Source: Arthrobacter sp. H35-D1 (GTDB lineage: Bacteria > Actinomycetota > Actinomycetes > Actinomycetales > Micrococcaceae). Taken from it: DNA of 64,000 nucleotides. Position numbers and translations under genes: made by a program. The notes below the pieces were generated by a model. It was not told the DNA's origin. It ran no database searches and saw only the letters and a list, made by a program, of their open reading frames with translations. How positions within the stretch are numbered: the first letter of the stretch is position 1; each line of letters begins with the position of its first letter. This document shows, piece after piece, positions 32,275 to 41,329 of the stretch. The DNA lies in assembly GCF_030063185.1 (NCBI RefSeq), contig NZ_JASISP010000003.1, positions 95,687 through 159,686 on the forward strand, read 5' to 3'.

Positions 32275-34488
32275 TCAGCGCAGTTGCGTGGCTCCGAGTG
32301 CGTCGGCCAGAAACGCGTAGTCCCAGGCCCGGGTCTTCCAGCCCTCATAGCGGCCGGATGCGCCGCCGTGGCCGCCGTCCATCTCGATCTTGAGCACAAT
32401 TGGCTCCGAGCCAGTGGAGACCTCGCGGAGTTCCTGCACCCACTTGGCCGGCTCCACGTACAGCACGCGGGTGTCGTTGAAGCTGGTGACGGCGGCGATC
32501 TTCGGGTACGCCACGGCGCGCACGTTTTCATACGGAGTGTAGCTCTTCATGTACTTGTACACGTCCGGGTCGGTGATCGGGTTGCCCCATTCCTCCCATT
32601 CCAGCGCGGACAGCGGCAGCTCCGGGTCAAGGATAGTGGTCAAGGTATCCACGAATGGCACCTGCGCCAGAATGGCAGCATACTTTTCCGGCGCCAGGTT
32701 CGCCACGGCGCCCATCAGCAGCCCGCCAGCCGAGCCGCCCATGGCCGCGATGCGCGCAGGATCCACCCAGCCTGACGCAGCCAGCCAGTCCGTGGCCGCA
32801 ATGAAGTCGGTGAACGTGTTTTTCTTGTTCAGCTTCTTCCCGTCGTCATACCAGTGCCGCCCCATCTCGCCGCCGCCGCGCACGTGCGCAATGACAAACA
32901 CCACGCCGCGATCCAGTAGGGACAGCCGTGCCACGCCGAAGCCCGGGTCCATGCTGACCTCGTACGAGCCGTAGCCATACACCACGCCCGCGTTCGTTTC
33001 GTCGCGGGGCAGATCCGCCCGGCGCAGCACCGACAACGGAACCTGCGTGCCGTCGTCCGCCGTGGCCCACGCGCGTTCGGCCACGTAGTCGGACGGGTTG
33101 TAACCGCCCAAAACCGGCGTTTCCTTGCGCAACAGCAGCTCGGCTGCTGCCCCGGCAAGCGGCAGGACGTAGTCGTAGACACGCGGAGGCGTGAAGTCCG
33201 AGGAGTAGACCAGCCGGACCATCGGCGACTCGTATTCGCTTCCGCCCATCGCGGTCGTGTACAGCTCTTCGTCAAAGACAGGCTCGACGGCGGCGCTTTG
33301 GCCGGGCGTGCCCAAGCCTTCCAGCGCTGTCACCTGGATGCGCTCGATGGTGTCCTTGCGCAGCGAGACCACCATGTGCGTCGCCGTCACGGTGGCGCCG
33401 TTGATGCGCACCGAATCGTCGTGGGGCACCACGGTGGCCCAGTGCTGTTCGGCCACCGGCTTGCTGAATTCCGCTGCGTCAACCAGGGAAACCATCGAGT
33501 TGACGGCGTCGCGGTCGTGGCTGAGCAGGACCTTTTCGACTCCGTCCTGAAGGAAGGGTTCGGCGTCGTACAGGATCTCGGCGGTGCGGGGGATGAGCAG
33601 CTGCAGGCCCTTGCCGGGGGCGGCGAAGTCCAGCATCCGGGTTTCGCTGAACTCGGAACAGCCGATGCCGATCACCAAGTGCCGGCGGTCCGCGGAGAGC
33701 TCAAAACCCGTCCACATGGCGACGTCGTCCTCCTGGTACAGGACCTTGTCACTCTCCACGGGCGTGCCCAAAACGTGGGTTTTCACCTGGTGGGGACGCC
33801 AGGAATCGTCGGCCACCATGTAGAAGATCGTGCTGCCGTCGGGGGAGAACGCCAGCCCGTAGAACGCGTTTTCAATGGTGTCCGGCAGCAGCTCGCCCGT
33901 GCGCAGGTCCTTGATGCGGATGGTGAAAAGCTCGTCGCCGGCAAAGTCCGCGGCGTAGGCGTAGAGGTTTCCGTCGTCGGTGACGGCCGCTCCGCCCAAT
34001 GAGAAGAAGGGCTGGCCCTCGGCTTCGGCGTTCCCGTCCAGCAGTATGACTTCGCCCGGGACATCCACGCCGGGCACAATGACAGGCGGCGTCCAATCCG
34101 CCAAGCCGCCAGTGTTCTGCGCCGCGACCCGGCACTGGATGCCGTACGACTGGCCCTCCACCATGCGCCCGTAGTACCACCAGTCGTCCTTGCGGGTGGG
34201 AACGGAAAGATCGGTTTCCTGCGTGCGGTTTTTGATCTCGGTGAAAATGTCGCCCCGCAACGATACCTGGCCGGCGGTGACAGCATCCGTGTAGGCCTGT
34301 TCGGCGTTCAAGTGCGCCAAAACTTCCTGGTTTTCCTTCTCCCGCAGCCACTCGTAGTTGTCCACAAACGTATCCCCGTGGTGCGTCCTGTGGGTGGGGA
34401 CTTTTTTGGCAACCGGCGGAGTTGCGGAGGCCTCGGGGGTGCTGGGAATCGTGGCGGATTGGGTGGCAGCGGCGTCGGAAGTGCTCAT
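32275..34488 (-). CDS. ptrB: Oligopeptidase B-like S9 family serine peptidase
   Basis: A 737-residue cytosolic prolyl-oligopeptidase-family enzyme. The N-terminal propeller begins with HHGDTFVDNYEWLREKEN, diagnostic of the group. The C-terminal hydrolase has GYGSYE, the nucleophile GGSAGG (Ser about 583), an Asp in FNDTRVLYVEP (about 669) and the His in DGGHGG (about 707). Family members of this type cut short peptides after basic residues. The ATG at 34488 is chosen because similarity starts there; the frame stays open for another 1.5 kb upstream antisense to the thiolase gene, which is a high-GC artefact. Confidence 0.92.
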   Translation of the reverse strand: MSTSDAAATQSATIPSTPEASATPPVAKKVPTHRTHHGDTFVDNYEWLREKENQEVLAHLNAEQAYTDAVTAGQVSLRGDIFTEIKNRTQETDLSVPTRKDDWWYYGRMVEGQSYGIQCRVAAQNTGGLADWTPPVIVPGVDVPGEVILLDGNAEAEGQPFFSLGGAAVTDDGNLYAYAADFAGDELFTIRIKDLRTGELLPDTIENAFYGLAFSPDGSTIFYMVADDSWRPHQVKTHVLGTPVESDKVLYQEDDVAMWTGFELSADRRHLVIGIGCSEFSETRMLDFAAPGKGLQLLIPRTAEILYDAEPFLQDGVEKVLLSHDRDAVNSMVSLVDAAEFSKPVAEQHWATVVPHDDSVRINGATVTATHMVVSLRKDTIERIQVTALEGLGTPGQSAAVEPVFDEELYTTAMGGSEYESPMVRLVYSSDFTPPRVYDYVLPLAGAAAELLLRKETPVLGGYNPSDYVAERAWATADDGTQVPLSVLRRADLPRDETNAGVVYGYGSYEVSMDPGFGVARLSLLDRGVVFVIAHVRGGGEMGRHWYDDGKKLNKKNTFTDFIAATDWLAASGWVDPARIAAMGGSAGGLLMGAVANLAPEKYAAILAQVPFVDTLTTILDPELPLSALEWEEWGNPITDPDVYKYMKSYTPYENVRAVAYPKIAAVTSFNDTRVLYVEPAKWVQELREVSTGSEPIVLKIEMDGGHGGASGRYEGWKTRAWDYAFLADALGATQLR

Positions 34489-34813
34489 GAACCCACTGTA
34501 TAGAGGCGAGGCATGCCGTTGGTGGGTGTATGCCGACAGCGCAGCGCAGCCCTCCTTGGCACGCAGCGCTGCTGCATCCGTCCGGGCCCGGATTGCGCCG
34601 AGAACGGGGCCAGCCTGCGTCGTCGCCGCCGCGCTGCTCTGCCGCTGCGCCGAGAACGGGGCCGGCCTGCGAAACGACAGGGTTGAAACGCCGTCCTCGC
34701 GTGTTGGCCCCGTTCTGGCGGAAGGAGCGACGGAATGCCCCGTTCTCGCGGTGGACCGGCGGCCGGCTCCGGAAACGGTACTGTTGACCGGCCGCCCAAC
34801 GCATGGAATATTT
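34489..34813. repeat. Intergenic copy of a GC-rich dispersed repeat (copy B)
   Basis: No gene was seen here. The region has GCGCCGAGAACGGGGCC twice (near 34597 and 34648) and inverted versions (GCCCCGTTCT) near 34710 and 34738, plus GAAACGCCGT near 34685. The same words occur at 14680-14765. It lies between the divergent ptrB and paaJ genes. Confidence 0.45.
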
Positions 34814-34835
34814 ATAGAACGAACGGTCGGTAATC
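34814..34835. promoter_or_regulatory. Candidate PaaR operator upstream of paaJ
   Basis: GAACGAACGGTCGGTAAT (34817-34834) is identical over 18 bp to the site before paaA at 46621-46638. It lies about 60-80 bp before the thiolase start. Read on the other strand it has the ACCG-N2-CG-N2-CG core that I recall for the actinobacterial TetR-type PaaR operator. The cluster encodes such a TetR protein. Confidence 0.75.
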
Positions 34836-34896
34836 TGCCGGCCTGTCCCGTGCGGAGGGCCGTAGCCGCTCCGTTTGCCAGGTGGAGGGTGTGGCC

Positions 34897-36123
34897 ATGT
34901 TCGGAAAGGCGCCGCAGGCGTACCTGGTGGGTGGCGTGCGAACGCCCGTGGGACGCTACGGCGGTGTGCTGTCCGCGATCCGCCCGGACGACCTTGCCGC
35001 ACTGGTGGTCAAGGAACTCGTGGCAAGAACCGGCATTGACCCGGCCACGGTGGACGAAATTATGCTCGGCAATGCCAACGGAGCCGGCGAGGAAAACCGC
35101 AATGTTGCCCGCATGGCATGGTTGCTGGCAGGATTCCCGGACACCGTCCCCGGCATCACCGTCAACCGCCTGTGCGCCTCCGGCATGAGTGCCATCACCA
35201 TGGCCTCCCACATGATCAAGGCCGGTGCCGCGGACCTCGTGGTGGCCGGCGGAGTCGAGTCCATGTCCCGCGCCCCGTGGGTCATGGCCAAGCCGGAGAA
35301 GGCCTTCGCCAAGCCGGGGGCCAGCTTCGACACCTCCATCGGCTGGCGCTTCACCAACCCCAACTTCCTCTCCGGGGAGCTCTCGCGCGACGGCAAGATG
35401 ACGTTCTCCATGACAGAAACGGCCGAGGAGGTGGCCCGCCGATACAACACTTCGCGGGAGGACTGCGACGCGTTTTCGGTCCGGTCCCACGAACGTGCAT
35501 TGGCCGCCATCGCCGCGGGCCGGCTCCGCGAGGAAATTGTCCCCGTGACGGTCCACGGCCGCAAGGGCGACACAGTGGTGGACACCGACGAAGGCCCGCG
35601 CCCCGGCACCACCATGGACGTGCTGGCAGGCCTGCGCGCCGTGGTGAAGGGAGGCGCCGTCGTCACGGCAGGCAATTCCTCCACCCTGAACGACGGCGCC
35701 TCCGCCATCCTCGTCGCCTCCGAAGCAGCCATCGAGAAGTACGGATTGACTCCGCGTGCCCGCATTATCGATGGCGCCGCCGCGGGCCTCGCCCCGGAAA
35801 TCATGGGCATGGGCCCCGTCGCCGCGACAGCCAAGGTCCTCCACAGGCAAGGCAGAAGCGTGGGTGAACTGGCCGCCGTCGAACTTAACGAAGCGTTCGC
35901 CTCGCAGTCGCTGGCCTGCATGCGAGAGCTCGGCCTGGACCCCGGCACCGTCAACCTCGACGGCGGCGCCATCGCCTTGGGCCACCCGCTCGGCTCGTCC
36001 GGCTCGCGGATCGTCGTGACACTGCTGGGCCGCCTCGAGCGGGAATCGCCGGGCGCGTTGGGCCTGGCCACCATGTGCATCGGCGTGGGCCAGGGCGCCG
36101 CGCTGTTGCTGGAGAGCATGTGA
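34897..36123 (+). CDS. paaJ: Thiolase of phenylacetate degradation (3-oxoadipyl-CoA thiolase)
   Basis: A 408-residue thiolase. The acylation Cys93 is in NRLCASGMS, a GNSSTLNDGASA segment follows, then the His in LDGGAIALGHPLGSSGSR and the second Cys in MCIGVGQGAA. In the paa pathway it cleaves 3-oxo-5,6-dehydrosuberyl-CoA and 3-oxoadipyl-CoA, giving acetyl-CoA and finally succinyl-CoA. PcaF-type thiolases are the same family; the paa neighbours decide the name. The ATG at 34897 is preferred to a GTG five codons upstream. Stop and next start overlap (TGATG). Confidence 0.9.
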   Translation: MFGKAPQAYLVGGVRTPVGRYGGVLSAIRPDDLAALVVKELVARTGIDPATVDEIMLGNANGAGEENRNVARMAWLLAGFPDTVPGITVNRLCASGMSAITMASHMIKAGAADLVVAGGVESMSRAPWVMAKPEKAFAKPGASFDTSIGWRFTNPNFLSGELSRDGKMTFSMTETAEEVARRYNTSREDCDAFSVRSHERALAAIAAGRLREEIVPVTVHGRKGDTVVDTDEGPRPGTTMDVLAGLRAVVKGGAVVTAGNSSTLNDGASAILVASEAAIEKYGLTPRARIIDGAAAGLAPEIMGMGPVAATAKVLHRQGRSVGELAAVELNEAFASQSLACMRELGLDPGTVNLDGGAIALGHPLGSSGSRIVVTLLGRLERESPGALGLATMCIGVGQGAALLLESM

Positions 36124-36941
36124 TGGACGACGCCGGACACCCCCTTGGGTCGGATTTCCTTGCCACGCTGGTGGTCACCGGCGCGGCGGACCGGGTGGTG
36201 GTGCAGCTGAATCGCCCGGAGCTGCGCAATGCTATCAATGCCCACATGGTTGCTGAGCTGCATTTTGTGTGTGAGCTGTTGGAAGCGGAACCGAAGGTGC
36301 TCATTCTCCATGGAACCTTCGGTGATGAGGCGGCCGGGACCACCGGTGTCTTTGCTTCGGGTGCCGACATCGCCGAACTGCGCGAGCGCCGCCGCGACGA
36401 CGCACTCGCTGGCATCAACTCCGGCCTCTTCGATCGGATCGCCCGGCTGCCCATGCCCGTCATAGCCGCCCTGGACGGGTATGCGCTGGGTGGCGGAGCG
36501 GAATTGGCTTATGCCGCGGACTTCCGCATTGGCACGCGGGCGCTGCGCATGGGCCAGCCGGAAACGTCCCTGGGCATCATGGCGGCGGCCGGGGCCACCT
36601 GGCGACTGAAGGAATTGGTGGGGGAGCCCGTGGCCAAGACGATGCTGCTGGCCGGGAGGATCCTCACCGGCGACGGCGCCCTGGCCGTGGGGCTCATTAC
36701 GGAGCTGCTGGAGCCTGCCGAGCTGTTGGACGCGGCTCATGCGCTCGCAGACAGGATTTGCGCACAGGACCCGCTGGCCGTGCAGGCCACCAAGCGGGTG
36801 TTCCACGCACCCCGCGAGGCCCATCCCGAGGTGGACAACCTCGCCCAAGCCGAACTGTTTGAATCCCCGGCCAAGTTTGAACGCATGCAGGCCTTCCTGG
36901 ACAAGCGGCTGGACAAGAAGCAGGACAGGAAGCAGCCATGA
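36123..36941 (+). CDS. paaF: Enoyl-CoA hydratase of phenylacetate degradation
   Basis: A 272-residue crotonase-family hydratase. Oxyanion-hole segments are FASGADIAELRERR and ALDGYALGGGAELAYAADFRI; the catalytic Glu region is GQPETSLGIMAAAGATWRL. In the pathway it hydrates 2,3-dehydroadipyl-CoA. Residues 1-15 (MDDAGHPLGSDFLAT) and the Lys-rich C terminus are variable. The ATG shares a base with the paaJ stop. Its own stop overlaps paaH by 4 nt, so paaJ-F-H form one coupled unit. Confidence 0.9.
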   Translation: MDDAGHPLGSDFLATLVVTGAADRVVVQLNRPELRNAINAHMVAELHFVCELLEAEPKVLILHGTFGDEAAGTTGVFASGADIAELRERRRDDALAGINSGLFDRIARLPMPVIAALDGYALGGGAELAYAADFRIGTRALRMGQPETSLGIMAAAGATWRLKELVGEPVAKTMLLAGRILTGDGALAVGLITELLEPAELLDAAHALADRICAQDPLAVQATKRVFHAPREAHPEVDNLAQAELFESPAKFERMQAFLDKRLDKKQDRKQP

Positions 36942-37831
36942 CCCCCGCCCAACCCGACGCTCCTGCACTTTCGGGGGTCTTTTTGCCATCCCTCCCGCAG
37001 TTTGTGGGCGTTTTGGGCGGCGGGCGCATGGGCACCGGGATCGCGCACGCGTTTTTGCTGGCCGGCTGCGATGTGCTGGTGGTGGAGCGCGACGGCGACG
37101 CAGCCGCCGGTGCACGCGAGCGGGTGGAATCCGCCGTGGCCAAGTCCGTGGAACGCGGGCTGATTGCCACCGCCAACGCGTACATGTCCCGGTTGGCAGT
37201 CTCCACCGACTACGCAGATTTTGCCGACAGGGAACTGGTGGTGGAGGCCGTCCCGGAAATTTGGGATCTCAAGGTTGCATCGCTTCAAGGCGTGGAAAAG
37301 CATCTCAACGCCATGGCATTCCTCGCTTCCAACACGTCGTCGCTGTCCATGTCCGGGCTGGCCGCCGAGCTGGCCCGCCCGCAGAACTTCATTGGCCTGC
37401 ACTTCTTCAACCCCGTCCCGTCTTCGACGCTGATTGAAGTGGTCGTGGCCAAGCAAACCCTGCCTTCACTGGTGGCTGCGGCGCAAGGATGGGTGGAAGC
37501 GTTGGGCAAGACCGCCGTCGTGGTCAATGACTCTCCGGGCTTTGCCTCCTCGCGGCTGGGCGTGGCGCTGGCCTTGGAGTCCATGCGCATGCTGGAGGAA
37601 GGCGTGGCCAGCGCGGCCAACATCGATGCGGCCATGGTGCTCGGCTACCGCCACCACACCGGCCCGCTGCGAACCACCGACTTGGTGGGACTTGACGTCC
37701 GGCTGGAAATTGCCGAATATTTGGCGTCGATGCTGGGGGAGAGGTTTACTCCACCGCAGATTCTGCGCGACAAGGTGGACCGCGGCGAGCTGGGACGCAA
37801 GACCGGCAAGGGATTCTTCGACTGGGGCTGA
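36938..37831 (+). CDS. paaH: 3-hydroxyacyl-CoA dehydrogenase of phenylacetate degradation
   Basis: A 297-residue NAD-dependent dehydrogenase. A Rossmann motif GVLGGGRMGTGIAHAF begins at about 24. The catalytic His is in FIGLHFFNPVP. The C-terminal domain has VVNDSPGFASSRLG and ends in GRKTGKGFFDW, as in the short 3HCDH family. It oxidises 3-hydroxyadipyl-CoA to 3-oxoadipyl-CoA. The first 20 residues are a variable leader. ATGA overlap with paaF. Confidence 0.93.
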   Translation: MTPAQPDAPALSGVFLPSLPQFVGVLGGGRMGTGIAHAFLLAGCDVLVVERDGDAAAGARERVESAVAKSVERGLIATANAYMSRLAVSTDYADFADRELVVEAVPEIWDLKVASLQGVEKHLNAMAFLASNTSSLSMSGLAAELARPQNFIGLHFFNPVPSSTLIEVVVAKQTLPSLVAAAQGWVEALGKTAVVVNDSPGFASSRLGVALALESMRMLEEGVASAANIDAAMVLGYRHHTGPLRTTDLVGLDVRLEIAEYLASMLGERFTPPQILRDKVDRGELGRKTGKGFFDWG

Positions 37832-37906
37832 TGCGCCCGTGCAAGGGCCAACCCCCACCACCACAATCAACTCAACGGCACGGCACACGGAAAGGACGGT
37901 CTGGCG

Positions 37907-40036
37907 ATGGCCACCGCAACGAAAGCAGAGTTTGTTCCCAGTTATGTGCAGGACGCATGGTGGACGCCTAATGCCGACGTTCGCGGCACGGACGCGCGGG
38001 ACGCCAGCACCGGGGAGCTGCTGGCCCGGGTGTCCGTTGAAGGGCTGGACCTGGCCGCCGTGGTGGAGCACGGGCGCACAGTGGGCCGGAGCGAGCTGGG
38101 CAAACTAACCATCCACGAGCGTGCGTTGAAACTGCGCGAACTGGCCGGCTTCCTCAACGGCCGCCGCGAGGAGCTGTACGCAATCTCCGCGCAAACCGGC
38201 GCCACAAAAATCGACTCCATGGTGGACATCGACGGCGGCATCGGGGTGCTGTTCACACTGTCCTCCAAGGGTCGGCGCGAACTGCCCAACAGCAACGTCA
38301 TTGTGGAAGGTCCGGTGGAGGTTCTCAGCAAGGACGGCTCGTTCATCGGCGAACACATTTACACCCCCATTGCCGGTGTGGATGTGCAGATCAACGCATT
38401 CAACTTCCCCGTCTGGGGCATGCTGGAAAAGTTTGCCCCGGCGTTTATTGCCGGGGTGCCCACCATCGTCAAGCCGGCCACGCCCAGCGGGTACCTCGCC
38501 ACGGCCACGGTGCGCGTCATGATCGAATCCGGCATCCTGCCGCACGGGTCGCTGCAGCTGATGTCAGGCTCGGCCCGCACGCTGGTGGATCAGCTCGACT
38601 ACCGGGACATGATCTCCTTCACCGGCTCCGCCAGCACCGCCAATCTTCTGCGTGAGCACCCAAACGTGGCCCACGGCGGTGTCCACTTGACCGCCGAAAC
38701 CGACTCGCTCAACGCCGCGATCCTTGGCCCCGACGCAGTCCGCGGCACGCCGGAGTTCGACGCTTTCATCAAGTCGGTCGTGACGGAAATGACAGTCAAG
38801 GCGGGGCAAAAATGCACTGCCGTCCGCCGCGCCATCGTCCCCGAAGACCTGCGCGCCGACGTCATTGACGCCATCGGAATCCGACTCACCGAGCGGGTGG
38901 TGGTGGGCGATCCCCGAGCCGACGGCGTCACCATGGGCGCGCTCGCTTCTCTGGACCAGCTGGCTGACGTCCGGGCTGCCGTCGAATCCATGCTCGAGGC
39001 CGGCGGCGAGCTCGCCTGGGGAACCCTCGACGCGCCCAAGGCGAAGGGCATGCAGGAGGACGGGTCCGGCGTCGAACATGGCGCGTTCATGTCCCCGGTG
39101 CTGCTCGATTGGGCCGATTCCGCTGCCCCCGCAGTGCACACCATGGAGGCGTTTGGTCCGGTGTGCGGGGTGCTGGGATTTTCCACGCACGACGGCGGCG
39201 CCTCCGAGGCAGTCCGGCTCGCTGCGCTGGGGGCCGGGTCTCTGGTGGCGACCGTCTGTACGAACGACCCCGACTTTGCGCGTCAGGTGGTGACGGGAAT
39301 CGCCTCCCACCACGGACGGGTGCTGGTGCTGAACCGGGAGGATGCGCGCACCTCGACAGGGCATGGATCGCCCGTGCCGCACCTGGTGCACGGTGGGCCG
39401 GGGCGGGCCGGCGGCGGGGAGGAGTTGGGCGGCATCCGCTCGGTCAAGCACCACATGCAGCGCACCGCCATCCAGGGCTCGCCGAACATGCTGACGGCAG
39501 TGACCGGCGTGTGGCATACGGGCGCGGACCGCGTGGTTGCCGGGGATCCGGAGTTTGGCGGGGTGGACGGGGCGGTGCATCCGTTCCGGAAATCCTTGGC
39601 CGAGCTGAGGATTGGTGATGCGTTTGCTTCGGGGCTGAGGCAGGTCACGCTGGAGGACATCAGCGCGTTCGCGCAGACTACGGGCGATACCTTTTACGCG
39701 CATACGGACGCCGCAGCTGCGGAAAAGAACCCCTTTTTCCCGGGCATCGTGGCGCATGGGTACCTGCTGGTGTCGTGGGCGGCGGGGCTGTTTGTGGAAC
39801 CGGCACCGGGGCCGGTGCTGGCCAACTACGGGCTGGAAAGTCTCCGCTTCCTCACACCCGTTGCGGCAGGTGATTCAATCCGTGTGACGTTGACCGCCAA
39901 GCAGATCACCCCGCGGACCACCGACGACTACGGCGAGGTCTGCTGGGACACGGTGCTGCACAACCAGAATGGCGACATTGTGGCCACCTACGACGTCCTG
40001 ACCCTGGTGGAGAAGGAGGAAACGCTCTACAAGTGA
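37907..40036 (+). CDS. paaZ: Bifunctional ring-opening hydrolase / aldehyde dehydrogenase
   Basis: A 709-residue fusion enzyme. Residues about 1-520 are an aldehyde dehydrogenase with the nucleophile Cys303 in KAGQKCTAVRRA. Residues about 560-709 are a MaoC-type hotdog hydratase with TGDTFYAHTD and PGIVAHGYL. The hotdog domain opens the oxepin-CoA ring and the dehydrogenase oxidises the resulting aldehyde. Both halves appear intact, so ring cleavage and oxidation can be channelled. The start follows a 75-bp gap after paaH with AAAGGA upstream. The paaJ-F-H-Z unit ends in a perfect 28-bp palindrome. Confidence 0.95.
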   Translation: MATATKAEFVPSYVQDAWWTPNADVRGTDARDASTGELLARVSVEGLDLAAVVEHGRTVGRSELGKLTIHERALKLRELAGFLNGRREELYAISAQTGATKIDSMVDIDGGIGVLFTLSSKGRRELPNSNVIVEGPVEVLSKDGSFIGEHIYTPIAGVDVQINAFNFPVWGMLEKFAPAFIAGVPTIVKPATPSGYLATATVRVMIESGILPHGSLQLMSGSARTLVDQLDYRDMISFTGSASTANLLREHPNVAHGGVHLTAETDSLNAAILGPDAVRGTPEFDAFIKSVVTEMTVKAGQKCTAVRRAIVPEDLRADVIDAIGIRLTERVVVGDPRADGVTMGALASLDQLADVRAAVESMLEAGGELAWGTLDAPKAKGMQEDGSGVEHGAFMSPVLLDWADSAAPAVHTMEAFGPVCGVLGFSTHDGGASEAVRLAALGAGSLVATVCTNDPDFARQVVTGIASHHGRVLVLNREDARTSTGHGSPVPHLVHGGPGRAGGGEELGGIRSVKHHMQRTAIQGSPNMLTAVTGVWHTGADRVVAGDPEFGGVDGAVHPFRKSLAELRIGDAFASGLRQVTLEDISAFAQTTGDTFYAHTDAAAAEKNPFFPGIVAHGYLLVSWAAGLFVEPAPGPVLANYGLESLRFLTPVAAGDSIRVTLTAKQITPRTTDDYGEVCWDTVLHNQNGDIVATYDVLTLVEKEETLYK

Positions 40037-40097
40037 CCCGCACCCCCGTTTGCCACGCAGCCGCCACATCGAAGGCGCCCCAAAGTCCACGCCCGCA

Positions 40098-40160
40098 AAT
40101 CGAGACGGGAGCAGTCGGCAATGTTTTGCAGAAACATTGCCGACTGCTCCCGTCTCGATT
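40098..40160. repeat. Dispersed palindrome, copy 3 (perfect 28-bp stem)
   Basis: The arms 40098-40125 and 40133-40160 are perfectly complementary over 28 bp around the 7-nt loop TTGCAGA. The inner 15 bp equal those of copy 1. It lies between paaZ (stop 40036) and the converging DUF427 gene, whose stop codon shares its last base. It is the best-preserved copy and a probable two-way terminator. Confidence 0.92.
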
Positions 40161-40924
40161 CAGAGCTCGACGATGTCCACCAGATTGCCGTAAAAACACA
40201 CGTACCCGGCAATTTCGGTGGCGAGTGGCAGCGGTGTCTGGTAGCTCCAGGCGACGTCTCCCTCCGGGCCGCCCGCAAGACGCCAATAGCTGGCCGAGCC
40301 CTTGTAGGGGCACAGCGTCACGGAATCGGTGGGGACGAGCGCCTCCCAATTCACATCTGTCGACGGCAGATAGATCTGCTCTGCCATGCCGGTTTCAAAC
40401 ACCATCAGCGGTGTGGTGGATTCCGCCAGCACTTCTCCCTCCACGGTGACGCGGACGTGCCGGGAGCTGTGGCGGATGTCTACGCGGTGGAACGGGTCAC
40501 GGGGGTGGGACTGGACGGCGTCGTCCTCCTCCAACCAGTCAAACGCGACAGGATCAAAGGCCACATATCCCTCCAGATCCGGATCATCAAGCCGAAAGGC
40601 GGCGCCGGCGGCAGTCTGCCCGCCGGCGGAAACATCCAGTGCAGTCCCGGGCGTGCTGTGCCGGCTGAAGGGAATTCCGGGGTGCAGCGCATGTGTTCCG
40701 GGCGGGGCGGCCTCCGGGGGCGACGCCGGGCTCAGGACACCGACGACGCCGTCCGCCGGCACCGCATAACAGGGCACCATGCGCCGGGGCTCCCACATGA
40801 TGACAGCCCGCCGGGAATCGAGCACCGGCACCCCGCCGAGCAGCGCGCGGATGTGCTTGGTGGTTGGTTCGTAGCGAAGCTCGCCGGAAAGTGCTTTCAA
40901 GGAAGCTGAAATCTTGGTGGCCAT
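40160..40924 (-). CDS. DUF427 domain protein, two tandem domains
   Basis: A 254-residue soluble protein with two DUF427 units. The first is around VLDSRRAVIMWEPRRMVPCYAVP (residues about 30-55). The second is around VRVTVEGEVLAESTTPLMVFETGM..YLPSTDVNWEAL..SVTLCPYKGSASYW (about 145-215), the diagnostic region. Its function is not known. The ATG at 40924 begins MATKISASLKALSGEL. A decayed copy of the N-terminal third lies just upstream (41000-41305). Confidence 0.85.
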   Translation of the reverse strand: MATKISASLKALSGELRYEPTTKHIRALLGGVPVLDSRRAVIMWEPRRMVPCYAVPADGVVGVLSPASPPEAAPPGTHALHPGIPFSRHSTPGTALDVSAGGQTAAGAAFRLDDPDLEGYVAFDPVAFDWLEEDDAVQSHPRDPFHRVDIRHSSRHVRVTVEGEVLAESTTPLMVFETGMAEQIYLPSTDVNWEALVPTDSVTLCPYKGSASYWRLAGGPEGDVAWSYQTPLPLATEIAGYVCFYGNLVDIVEL

Positions 40925-40999
40925 GCTTACAGCGTGCGCCCGTGCGGCCAGCTTTGTCGAGGGCCCGGGTGGCCGGCCCGGCCGCCAGAGTGCCAATCC

Positions 41000-41305
41000 C
41001 AGAGCGCCAATCCCAGCGGCGCAGGCCTTCGAAGAGCATGGCCAGCACGTCGGTGGCAAGCTTCCGGGCGGACAAATCGCCGCCGGGCTCAGGACACACG
41101 AAGTCGTCTGCCGGGACCGCGTGGCACGGTACCACCCGCCCTGGTTCCCTACTTATACAACGACGGCTCCGCGGGAATCCAGCACCACATGGCCACTGAG
41201 CAGCTCCCTGAGGTGCGTGGTGCTTGGTGGTTGGTGGTTGGTTCAAAACGGAGTTCATGGCTGAGCTGTTGGAGCTGATCTGAAATTTTCGTGGCCGTGC
41301 CTTCA
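41000..41305 (-). pseudogene. Decayed partial copy of the DUF427 gene
   Basis: Read leftward, this region encodes ATKISDQLQQLSHELRFEPTT, then LRELLSGHVVLDSRGAVVV, a stop, and after a frame change EPGRVVPCHAVPAD. These align in order with residues 2-60 of the intact DUF427 protein at 40160-40924. The start codon is ACG in place of ATG, and at least one stop and two frame shifts are present. It is a truncated tandem duplicate, and explains most of the 405-bp gap at 40925-41329. Confidence 0.8.
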
Positions 41306-41329
41306 GCGTGCACCCGGCCCGTCTGCCCG

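Noticed and set aside
34489-35985. A very long leftward frame extending the oligopeptidase B protein to over 1,200 residues
   Set aside because: The extension is antisense to the thiolase gene, has no family similarity, and the S9 family start falls at 34488. Long antisense frames are common in GC-rich DNA.
36075-36122. A longer N terminus for paaF
   Set aside because: It would overlap the thiolase coding region by 49 nt; the TGATG junction at 36121-36125 gives a better coupled start.
30041-40160. CRISPR repeats or attachment sites for the palindromes
   Set aside because: Only three copies, kilobases apart, each a single inverted repeat without spacers and with variable outer arms.
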